Shown here: positions 1-6,118 of the stretch, piece after piece
Layout: each line of letters opens with the position of its first letter
Position numbering within the stretch: the stretch's first letter is position 1
From: Ferruginibacter sp.
GTDB taxonomy: Bacteria; Bacteroidota; Bacteroidia; Chitinophagales; Chitinophagaceae
Reading direction: 5' to 3'
Assembly: GCA_025362765.1 (NCBI GenBank)
Contig: JANYFI010000024.1
Location: 1 to 10,296, forward strand
Length of the DNA: 10,296 nucleotides
Program-made: the position numbers and the translations under genes
Notes under the pieces: generated by a model
What the model was told of the DNA's origin: nothing
The model's input: only the letters and a program-made list of their open reading frames with translations
Database searches by the model: none

Positions 1-524
1 GAAATAAATGTTTTTTCAATATAGGCGGAAGGAAGGAATTCAAGATTAAACCCAGCGTTGCCAATCAACTTTTCAGGCACCGGCTTATCCAGAAAAACAT
101 TTATTTCCACCCCGCTATCTTTTGCGGTAACAACAACTTTAGCATTGAAATCAAATTTTTCGTACCGCAATTCTACTTCAATGCTGCTCTTTGCTTTATC
201 CACTTTGCGGCTTATCATAATGGGAATAAGATCCCATTGCTCCGGTGTATTTTGTAATCTTACAGCTCCGCCTGTTGCAGTTCGAACACCATGATGTATT
301 AACTCGATAGCCGATGTTTTTTCATCGAAGAACATGCCGCTATATCCATAGTTGAACACGAGTACATTTACACCCGGCTTTTCAAAATAGCCGGAATCGT
401 TTATCTGTAATTTTTGAGCGTATGTTGTTATGGAGATAACAGTGGCAAACAGTAATAAGGATGTTGCCAGCAATATTTTTTTTAAAAAAGAGTTTGATTG
501 CGCAACGTTCATTTTATTAATCAT
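1..524 (-). CDS. Secreted glycoside hydrolase, GH9-like, N-terminal part (partial, runs off left edge)
   Basis: Only the first ~174 codons are in the window; the frame is open to base 1. The product begins with a signal peptide: a Lys pair, a hydrophobic stretch (ILLATSLLLFATVIS) and a cleavage-like TTYAQ. The mature part starts LQINDSGYFEKPGVNVLVF and continues with HHGVRTATGG, TPEQWDLIP and a late GFNLEFLPSAY. These recall the N-terminal beta-sandwich region of Bacteroidota proteins annotated as glycoside hydrolase family 9 (endoglucanase/xyloglucanase type); this rests on recognition from memory, and the catalytic (alpha/alpha)6 domain lies outside the window, so activity cannot be confirmed. 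Two in-frame ATGs are possible, 524 (MINKMNVAQ...) and 512 (MNVAQ...); both give a usable signal peptide and neither has a Shine-Dalgarno sequence. The start is 18 bp after the GH43 stop codon on the same strand, so the two are probably co-transcribed. Confidence 0.65.
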   Translation of the reverse strand, partial: MINKMNVAQSNSFLKKILLATSLLLFATVISITTYAQKLQINDSGYFEKPGVNVLVFNYGYSGMFFDEKTSAIELIHHGVRTATGGAVRLQNTPEQWDLIPIMISRKVDKAKSSIEVELRYEKFDFNAKVVVTAKDSGVEINVFLDKPVPEKLIGNAGFNLEFLPSAYIEKTFI

Positions 525-542
525 TATTTGTTATAATTATTT

Positions 543-2081
543 TTATTCTGCATGAAACCAATCAACATCAACATAGCCACCCAACTGCTTTGTTGCATAG
601 TTGAACAAACAGAATTTATTACCTGTAAAAATTTTTAAATTAAACCGCATCGCTAATTGGTCGCCTAACTGCCTGAACGTTTTATTATCCGTACTGTATT
701 CAAAGCTTGCTTTTTTTGAGGCGTTCGAGGCAATCGTTCTTAAGTAAATAGTGGATGCACTAATGGCTGCAGAATCGATTATTTTACCATCATTCATCAT
801 AACAATGTATTTACTGGTTCCGTTTTGCTTAATTCCAATATATGCATACGGATCCTGCAAAAGGGCAAGCCCTGCTATATCGCCATCTTTCATTTTACCA
901 ACAGCTATTTTTGTGGATGCAATGGTGGGTGTTGTTTGGTCACGTTTGGCAAATGGCCGTTGCGTAAGCGTATTACGAGCCATTTTAAAATCTGATGTTA
1001 CGGAGGATGTTCTCAACCTTAAATAACCAGGCTTTTCATTTAGCGACCACTTTGTTGAATCGGGATTGTGGTTCCAGCCCCATTGCATGCCCAATTTCTT
1101 TTGATTAAATTCATCCGAAGTGGGAAGATTTGTGACAGGTGTTTTCCTGCCGACATCCGGTTTTTTATACGTGGTAACTGCTTTTCCATTTACGCCAATC
1201 ATGGGCCAGTCATCGATCCATGTTACAGGTTGCAGGGAAGGGAAACGGCCGAACGGACCGCTGTCAACAAACAAAATCGTCCACCATTCCCCGGTTTGCG
1301 TTTGTATCAACGCACCCTGGTGAATACCGTAATTGATTCCTTTTGTTGTATCATACATCAGCAGCTTTTGTTCGTAAGGTCCGTAAATATTTTTTGACCG
1401 TAAGGCAACCTGCATTCCATCCAACCCTCCATACGTTGAATAGAGATAGTAGTATCCATTGCGCTTGTACACGTGCGACCCTTCAAGGCCTTTGCGAATA
1501 TTGCCCACGAACACCAATGAGTCTTTGCTTATTGCTACAAGGTTGGAATCGGTCTCCGTGATAGATATATTATTGTACCCTTGTGCTACGTAAATTTTTC
1601 CATTGTCATCAAAAAATAAGCCCGGGTCGTAAAAGCCTTTGGGCAAATGTGTAATTTGCCATGGCCCCTCCGCTTTTTCAGCGGTACACATAAATCCGCC
1701 TTCATTGAGTGTAATAAAAAGTAAATAAAATTTGCCGTTATGATATTTCATGCTGGTTGCCCATTGCCCGTGACCGTAACGGCTGCATGAATCAAGATTG
1801 TAACAATTGCTAAAATCAAATCTTGGCACCGCATTGCTGCAATATTTCCAGTTCACTAAATCAGGAGATTTTAAAATGGTCACTCCGGGGAAAACAAACA
1901 TCGTTGTTGTCACCATATAATAAGTATCATTCACCCTAATTACATCAGGGTCTGGAAAATCTGCCGGAATCAATGGATTGGTGTAAGTACCATCGCCGTT
2001 ATCGCTGTGTACTTTTTGCGCCGCAGCATTCAAAGAAGGAATGAGCAATATAAATAAAAGGAGCAGGGAATATCGAAACAT
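543..2081 (-). CDS. Secreted GH43 (subfamily 12-like) alpha-L-arabinofuranosidase/beta-xylosidase
   Basis: A 512-residue protein with a signal peptide (hydrophobic residues 5-17, cleavage near NAAAQ at 18-22). The five-bladed beta-propeller of GH43 spans roughly residues 30-320. The three catalytic carboxylates are visible: base Asp44 in ADFPDPDVIRV, pKa-modulating Asp152 in FYDPGLFFDDNGK, and acid Glu200 in LEGSHVYK. Residues ~325-512 form the concanavalin-like C-terminal beta-sandwich common in GH43 enzymes (begins TSDEFN, ends GGYVDVDWFHAE). The sequence TTTMFVFPGVTILKSPDLVNW is closest, from memory, to subfamily 12, whose characterised members are mostly arabinofuranosidases acting on arabinoxylan or xyloglucan; exact specificity cannot be read here. 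It is the first gene of a minus-strand operon with the GH9-like gene. The likely promoter lies ~340 bp upstream next to a LacI-type operator, leaving a long leader that contains a strong hairpin. Confidence 0.9.
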   Translation of the reverse strand: MFRYSLLLLFILLIPSLNAAAQKVHSDNGDGTYTNPLIPADFPDPDVIRVNDTYYMVTTTMFVFPGVTILKSPDLVNWKYCSNAVPRFDFSNCYNLDSCSRYGHGQWATSMKYHNGKFYLLFITLNEGGFMCTAEKAEGPWQITHLPKGFYDPGLFFDDNGKIYVAQGYNNISITETDSNLVAISKDSLVFVGNIRKGLEGSHVYKRNGYYYLYSTYGGLDGMQVALRSKNIYGPYEQKLLMYDTTKGINYGIHQGALIQTQTGEWWTILFVDSGPFGRFPSLQPVTWIDDWPMIGVNGKAVTTYKKPDVGRKTPVTNLPTSDEFNQKKLGMQWGWNHNPDSTKWSLNEKPGYLRLRTSSVTSDFKMARNTLTQRPFAKRDQTTPTIASTKIAVGKMKDGDIAGLALLQDPYAYIGIKQNGTSKYIVMMNDGKIIDSAAISASTIYLRTIASNASKKASFEYSTDNKTFRQLGDQLAMRFNLKIFTGNKFCLFNYATKQLGGYVDVDWFHAE

Positions 2082-2123
2082 ATCGAAGCTATCTAATTTT
2101 TTTATTCGTTTGTTTAGTACTGC

Positions 2124-2159
2124 GTTTCTTTCCAGTTTTTTCTAAAACTGGAAAGAAAC
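2124..2159. repeat. Perfect 16-bp inverted repeat (hairpin) in the GH43 leader
   Basis: The arm GTTTCTTTCCAGTTTT (2124-2139) is followed after 4 bases by its exact reverse complement (2144-2159). The structure lies 43 bp upstream of the GH43 start codon. It lacks a following T-run on either strand, so it is not a standard intrinsic terminator, although on the minus strand the inner loop is A-rich. Possible roles are a leader RNA stem that affects stability or translation, or a dyad protein-binding site. The function is unknown. Confidence 0.8.
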
Positions 2160-2416
2160 ATTTCCAGGCAATGGTATCTTTCCTTAACGGCTATTGCCTT
2201 ATAGTTTGATCAACCTGCTACCAACACGCCGCAGCTGTACAAAGATTTTTTAGAGACGATCCGCTTAGGAAAAATAAGGAGAGGATGTAGATACACCCTC
2301 CCATTGTTTATTCTTTAAACGCTGCTACACTCTAAAGAATTTCTTGTTTTTTGTATCAAAAAAATGTTTTAATAAATGTAAAATGGCGACGATGTTTTTG
2401 CAGATATCCAATATGA

Positions 2417-2447
2417 CAATGCTAAAATAGAAAAATTTTTCGACAAA
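2417..2447 (-). promoter_or_regulatory. Putative Bacteroidota-type promoter for the minus-strand GH43/GH9-like operon
   Basis: Read on the minus strand, TTTG (2447-2444) is followed after exactly 19 bases by TAGCATTG (2424-2417). This matches the Bacteroidota consensus TTTG-N19-21-TAnnTTTG at 11 of 12 defined positions. The -33 element abuts and overlaps by one base the LacI-type operator at 2447-2462. Transcription would start near 2410, giving a leader of ~330 nt before the GH43 start. This length is unusual and lowers confidence; a promoter closer to the gene cannot be excluded. Confidence 0.45.
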
Positions 2448-2462
2448 TGTAACCGATTGCAT
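2447..2462. promoter_or_regulatory. LacI-family-type operator, copy 1
   Basis: ATGTAACCGATTGCAT is an imperfect palindrome (12 of 16 positions symmetric) with a central CG. It fits the pattern TGnAAnCGnTTnCA typical of LacI-family operators, of which the cre box is a relative. Its reverse complement recurs at 4853-4868 upstream of the GH10 gene, with 15 of 16 positions identical, and the identity extends to 17 nt when flanks are included. It sits between divergent promoter-like boxes, so one bound dimer could control both the GH67 and GH43 directions. No LacI gene is in the window. Confidence 0.65.
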
Positions 2463-2484
2463 AATTTTTATTTCTATACCTTTA
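2456..2484 (+). promoter_or_regulatory. Putative promoter for the GH67 gene
   Basis: ATTG (2456-2459, inside the operator) and TACCTTTA (2477-2484) are separated by 17 bases. They resemble the -33 TTTG and -7 TAnnTTTG elements of Bacteroidota, each with one mismatch and with a spacer slightly shorter than usual. Transcription would begin near 2491, ~40 nt before the GH67 start codon. The overlap between the -33 element and the operator would suit repression. Confidence 0.35.
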
Positions 2485-2531
2485 AATATTACAAGATCAG
2501 GGTTAACATTGCTAATAAATTATAAGACAAT

Positions 2532-4748
2532 ATGCTAAGATGGATACTTTTCTTTTTGCTGACAATACCTGCAATTAACCTAAGAGCAGAAGACGGTTAC
2601 AGGGTATGGCTAAGGTTTGAGAAAATTAGTGATGAGCCGCTGCTGAAAAATTACCGTGACGCCATTTCCTGCCTGCAGATAAATCCTGTATCGGCTACTT
2701 TAAAAGCAGCCAGGGAAGAATTAACCAGTGCATTGCAAACTTTATTGGATAAGAAAATAACGGCTACTACTGCCATTGCTGATAAATGCATCATAGCCGG
2801 TACGCCTGCCTCTTCCGGTACCATTAAGCAATTACTTGCTGCTCACAATTACCAGTTAGGGCAAGATGGATACACGATTCAGGCTATAACGCTCAATGGA
2901 AAAAGACTTACCGTTATTGCCGCATATACTGATATTGGCGTACTGTATGGCAGTTTTGCTTTTTTACGGTTACTGCAAACGCACCAACCCATCGCGGCTC
3001 TTTCCATCATAAGCGTACCTAAAATTCAATACCGTATTCTTGACCATTGGGATAATTTGAATCGCAGTGTTGAGCGGGGTTATGCCGGCATTTCAATTTG
3101 GAACTGGCACCAGTTGCCGGATTATATCGACAAACGCTACATTGATTACGCACGGTACAATGCCTCAATAGGAATTAATGGAAGTGTGTTGACAAATGTA
3201 AATGCCAATTCGCTAGTGCTAACGAAGGAATATTTAATAAAAGTAAAAGCATTGGCAGATGTCTTCCGCATCTATGGCATCAAGGTTTACCTAACGGCGA
3301 AATTCAGTGCGCCTATAGAAATAGGTGGATTAGAAACGGCTGACCCGCTGGATACAACCGTACAAAATTGGTGGAAGAAAAAATGTGACGAAATATATAC
3401 ATTGATACCTGATTTTGGCGGATTGTTAATTAAGGCAAATTCTGAAGGCCAGCCGGGACCGCAAACTTATGGAAGAACGCATGCTGAGGGAGCAAACATG
3501 TTTGCCGATGCCTTAGCGCCGCACAACGGCATTGTAATGTGGCGGGCATTTGTGTATGATGCAAGGGTGCAAAAAAAAGAGGAAAAGTTTGAAGAGGGCA
3601 AACAAGGCGAACACAGCGAAACCATTGCATCCGGCGACCGGTTTAAAAAAGCCTACAACGAATTCAAGTCATTGGATGGAAAATTCAGAGGCAATGTTTT
3701 AGTACAGGTAAAAAATGGACCAATAGATTTTCAGCCAAGAGAACCTTTCTCTCCGTTATTTGGCGCTATGCCGCAAACACCGTTGATGATGGAATTTCAG
3801 TTAACACAGGAATACCTGGGCCAGGGCACCCATCTTGTATATGAAGCGCCGTTATTTAAAGAAGTACTGGATGCTGATACGTATGCCGAAGGCAAAGGGT
3901 CAATAGTGGCAAAAGTGATAGACGGTTCATTAGATCATCATTCCATTACGGGCATTGCAGGCGTGGCCAATATCGGCAACGACATTGACTGGACCGGGCA
4001 TCCTTTTGGACAAGCCAACTGGTATGCCTTTGGCAGACTAGCCTGGGATTATACCCTTTCCTCCGGCGACATAGCTACAGAATGGATACGGCAGACTTTT
4101 ACCAACAACAAATTTTTTGTTGAATCAACAAAAAAAATAATGATGGCCTCCAGGGAAGCGGCTGTAGATTATATGACGCCACTTGGCCTTCATCATATCA
4201 TGGGCACCAGCCATCATTACGGCCCTGCGCCCTGGATCGATAATGCTGGAAGAGCAGACTGGAATCCCGTGTACTACCATCGGGCGGATGCTGATGGACT
4301 TGGATTTAACAGAACAATAACCGGCAGCAATGCTTTGGCACAATATCAACCGCAGGCGCAACAACAGTGGAGTGACTCAAATACATGTGATGAAAAATTC
4401 CTGTTGTGGTTTCACCATGTATCGTGGGCGCATACAATGAAAAACGGAAAGCTATTTTGGGACGAATTGTGTACTAAATATCAGCAGGGAGTTGATTCGG
4501 CAAGATGGATGCAGCAGCAATGGAATACCAGTAAACCTTTCATTGATGAGGAACAATTTAACCAGGTTAACATGCTGTTGACTATACAGCGGAAAGAAGC
4601 TGAATGGTGGAAGAACGCATGCCTCCTCTATTTCCAAACCTTTTCAAAAATGCCCTTTCCACCCAACGTTGAAAAACCTGCAAAAACCCTTGAGTATTAT
4701 AAACAACTAAAATTTATTTATGCCCCTGGTATTGGTGGAAATTTGTAA
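2532..4748 (+). CDS. aguA: Secreted GH67 alpha-glucuronidase
   Basis: A 738-residue protein with a short signal peptide (MLRWILFFLLTIPAINLRA, cleavage near residue 20). It removes 4-O-methyl-glucuronic acid from the non-reducing end of xylo-oligosaccharides. Domain order matches GH67: an N-terminal GH20b/hexosaminidase-like alpha/beta domain (~20-150), a catalytic barrel (~155-480) and a helical C-terminal domain (~485-738). Catalytic residues are all present: acid Glu305 (KANSEGQPGP), and the two candidate bases Asp399 (NGPIDFQPREPF) and Glu427 (QLTQEYLGQ), 28 residues apart as in characterised enzymes. Between acid and base there is an extra Lys/Glu-rich segment (~346-368). No Shine-Dalgarno sequence precedes the ATG; a LacI-type operator and promoter-like boxes lie 50-85 bp upstream. 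It is followed by 223 bp before the GH10 gene, which has its own operator, so it may be monocistronic. A signal peptide implies periplasmic or outer-surface action, before uptake. Confidence 0.96.
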   Translation: MLRWILFFLLTIPAINLRAEDGYRVWLRFEKISDEPLLKNYRDAISCLQINPVSATLKAAREELTSALQTLLDKKITATTAIADKCIIAGTPASSGTIKQLLAAHNYQLGQDGYTIQAITLNGKRLTVIAAYTDIGVLYGSFAFLRLLQTHQPIAALSIISVPKIQYRILDHWDNLNRSVERGYAGISIWNWHQLPDYIDKRYIDYARYNASIGINGSVLTNVNANSLVLTKEYLIKVKALADVFRIYGIKVYLTAKFSAPIEIGGLETADPLDTTVQNWWKKKCDEIYTLIPDFGGLLIKANSEGQPGPQTYGRTHAEGANMFADALAPHNGIVMWRAFVYDARVQKKEEKFEEGKQGEHSETIASGDRFKKAYNEFKSLDGKFRGNVLVQVKNGPIDFQPREPFSPLFGAMPQTPLMMEFQLTQEYLGQGTHLVYEAPLFKEVLDADTYAEGKGSIVAKVIDGSLDHHSITGIAGVANIGNDIDWTGHPFGQANWYAFGRLAWDYTLSSGDIATEWIRQTFTNNKFFVESTKKIMMASREAAVDYMTPLGLHHIMGTSHHYGPAPWIDNAGRADWNPVYYHRADADGLGFNRTITGSNALAQYQPQAQQQWSDSNTCDEKFLLWFHHVSWAHTMKNGKLFWDELCTKYQQGVDSARWMQQQWNTSKPFIDEEQFNQVNMLLTIQRKEAEWWKNACLLYFQTFSKMPFPPNVEKPAKTLEYYKQLKFIYAPGIGGNL

Positions 4749-4779
4749 CCACACCAGAAGTGGCATGTATCTCTGATGG

Positions 4780-4814
4780 AGGCGAACATAACACATATGC
4801 CTGTCTGTTTTTTT
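4780..4814 (+). terminator. Weak candidate terminator after GH67
   Basis: AGGC (4780-4783) and GCCT (4799-4802) can form a 4-bp stem, followed 5 bases later by seven T residues (4808-4814). The stem is short and the loop is long, so this is a poor intrinsic terminator. Another small stem, CCAC/GTGG (4749-4752 with 4760-4763), directly follows the GH67 stop codon. The operator and promoter-like boxes just downstream make an end of transcription here plausible, but the sequence does not prove it. Confidence 0.2.
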
Positions 4815-4852
4815 GAGGGCGGGTTTTCTCAACATCAATAAAATTAAACTTT

Positions 4853-4868
4853 ATGCAATCGGTTACAA
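4853..4868. promoter_or_regulatory. LacI-family-type operator, copy 2 (upstream of GH10)
   Basis: ATGCAATCGGTTACAA is the reverse complement of the operator at 2447-2462 with a single difference in the last base. The shared string TTATGCAATCGGTTACA (4851-4867) is 17 nt long. The site lies ~104 bp upstream of the preferred GH10 start and 13 bp before the promoter-like boxes at 4881-4909, which suits control of the GH10-led operon by the same LacI-type regulator. Confidence 0.65.
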
Positions 4869-4880
4869 TTATTTTGCTAC

Positions 4881-4909
4881 ATTGCTTTTATTTAACAAAA
4901 ATAAATTTA
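4881..4909 (+). promoter_or_regulatory. Putative promoter for the GH10-led operon
   Basis: ATTG (4881-4884) and TAAATTTA (4902-4909) are separated by 17 bases, the same arrangement and spacing as the boxes proposed for GH67 (ATTG-N17-TACCTTTA). Each box has one mismatch to the Bacteroidota consensus. Transcription would start near 4916. An alternative -33 element, TTTG at 4873-4876, would give a 25-base spacer, which is too long. This is a weak call supported mainly by the parallel with GH67. Confidence 0.3.
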
Positions 4910-4971
4910 TGCCATACAAATTGCCTGCGATAATGAAAGTAAAGCCATTGATTTTTAATAACATTGCTACT

Positions 4972-6090
4972 ATGATAAAAAATAAACCGGCTATTTTATA
5001 CCCGTCAATTATTTTACTACTGACTGTCTTTATTAACACTCAAAAATTAACTGCGCAAAACGCCCCTTCTTTAAAACAGGTTTTTAACAACGACTTTCTT
5101 ATTGGCACAGCGATCAATACGCCGCAAATTGAAGAAAAAGATGCAGCAGCAGACAAGCTCATCAAACAGCAGTTTAATGCTGTAACACCTGAGAATATCA
5201 TGAAAGCGGAAATCATTCAACCGGGATGGGATGTTTTTAATTTTGAACTGGCAGATAAGCTTGTTGCCTATGCGGCAAAGAATGACATTAAAGTAAATGC
5301 CCACAATTTAATCTGGCATAGCCAGTTGCCCGCATTTATGCATCACATGCAAAGTGCAGATTCAGTGAAACAATATTTCGTTCACCATATCACCGCAGTG
5401 GCAAGCCGGTACGATGGCAAAGTATATTCATGGGATGTTGTAAATGAAGCGTTGAATGAAGATGGCTCCCTGCGCAAATCCATCTTTTTGGATAAATTGG
5501 GTGACGATTATATTGTAGAAGCATTTCGGCTGGCACAAAAAGCATCACCCCATTCAAAATTATATTACAATGATTATAACATTGAACAACCTGCAAAAAG
5601 AAAAGGCGCTATTGAGTTAGTAAAAAAAATACAGGCTGCCGGTGTACGCATTGATGGGATAGGCATACAAGGTCACTGGCGTGCTGATAATGTGCCGTTC
5701 GCTGATATTGAAGAAAGCATAAAAGCATTTGCTGCACTGGGTATTGAAGTGATGTTTACCGAACTTGATTTAGGCGTTTTAAAAAATCCATGGGATAACA
5801 ATACAGCGGATGTAAGCGCAACAGCAAAGGGCGGTGCAGCCATGAATCCTTATGCAAAAGAATTGCCGGATTCTGTTGAACGGGTACAAGCTAAAGCGTA
5901 TGCGGATTTGTTTCAACTGTTTCTGAAATATAAAAAGAACGTAAGCCGCGTAACATTCTGGGGTGTAAACGATCAACAATCGTGGCTGAACGATTGGCCT
6001 ATCCGGGGGAGAACAAATTACCCGTTATTATTCGACCGGAATTTTAAACCAAAGCCCGCATTTTACAGTGTAATTACCATTAAAAAATAA
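4972..6090 (+). CDS. Secreted GH10 endo-1,4-beta-xylanase
   Basis: A 372-residue protein (from the chosen start) that hydrolyses internal beta-1,4 bonds of xylan. A signal peptide covers residues 1-29 (MIKNKPAILYPSIILLLTVF..., cleavage near KLTAQ). The single GH10 barrel shows all signature motifs: AVTPENIMKAE, HNLIWHSQLP (~111-120), WDVVNEAL with acid/base Glu159, YYNDYNIE, GIQGHW, TELDLGV with nucleophile Glu264, and FWGVNDQQSWLND. After the nucleophile strand there is a loop (KNPWDNN...MNPYAKELPDS) of a kind seen in Bacteroidota GH10 enzymes. The frame is open back to a TTG at 4813, and ATGs at 4909 and 4933 also exist. I chose 4972 because it gives a normal-length signal peptide, while the upstream part overlaps an operator and promoter-like boxes; 4933 is the main alternative. 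It begins a probable operon with the GPH transporter (28 bp gap). No Shine-Dalgarno sequence is visible. Confidence 0.94.
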   Translation: MIKNKPAILYPSIILLLTVFINTQKLTAQNAPSLKQVFNNDFLIGTAINTPQIEEKDAAADKLIKQQFNAVTPENIMKAEIIQPGWDVFNFELADKLVAYAAKNDIKVNAHNLIWHSQLPAFMHHMQSADSVKQYFVHHITAVASRYDGKVYSWDVVNEALNEDGSLRKSIFLDKLGDDYIVEAFRLAQKASPHSKLYYNDYNIEQPAKRKGAIELVKKIQAAGVRIDGIGIQGHWRADNVPFADIEESIKAFAALGIEVMFTELDLGVLKNPWDNNTADVSATAKGGAAMNPYAKELPDSVERVQAKAYADLFQLFLKYKKNVSRVTFWGVNDQQSWLNDWPIRGRTNYPLLFDRNFKPKPAFYSVITIKK

Positions 6091-6118
6091 TATCAATTTT
6101 TAAAAATTAACGAGTCAT

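Larger units (their letters stand above)
2082..2531. other. Divergent intergenic regulatory region between GH43 and GH67
   Basis: No gene-like reading frame or RNA gene is recognised in these 450 bases. The right third (about 2410-2490) holds a LacI-type operator flanked by promoter-like boxes on both strands. A 12-bp palindrome, GAAAAATTTTTC, lies at 2430-2441 within the spacer of the minus-strand promoter. The left part, which would be the 5' leader of the GH43 transcript, holds three inverted repeats: a perfect 16-bp one (2124-2159), AGGCAAT/ATTGCCT (2166-2172 with 2193-2199) and ATTCTTTA/TAAAGAAT (2310-2317 with 2333-2340). The last two are short and may be chance. Confidence 0.7.

Noticed and set aside
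58..294. 78-codon plus-strand open frame at the left edge
   Set aside because: The minus strand here encodes a signal-peptide protein with recognisable GH9-like sequence; the plus-strand frame is its shadow.
1068..1397. 109-codon plus-strand open frame antisense to GH43
   Set aside because: It lies wholly within the catalytic domain of the minus-strand GH43 gene and its translation resembles no known protein.
2310..2340. ATTCTTTA/TAAAGAAT stem followed by a T-rich stretch as an intrinsic terminator
   Set aside because: The stem is 8 bp and almost all AT, the loop is 15 nt, and no gene ends upstream on the plus strand; it is noted only within the intergenic region.
4813..4971. N-terminal extension of GH10 from a TTG codon
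   Set aside because: It overlaps an operator copy and promoter-like boxes, would put over 50 residues before the signal peptide, and uses a rare start codon.
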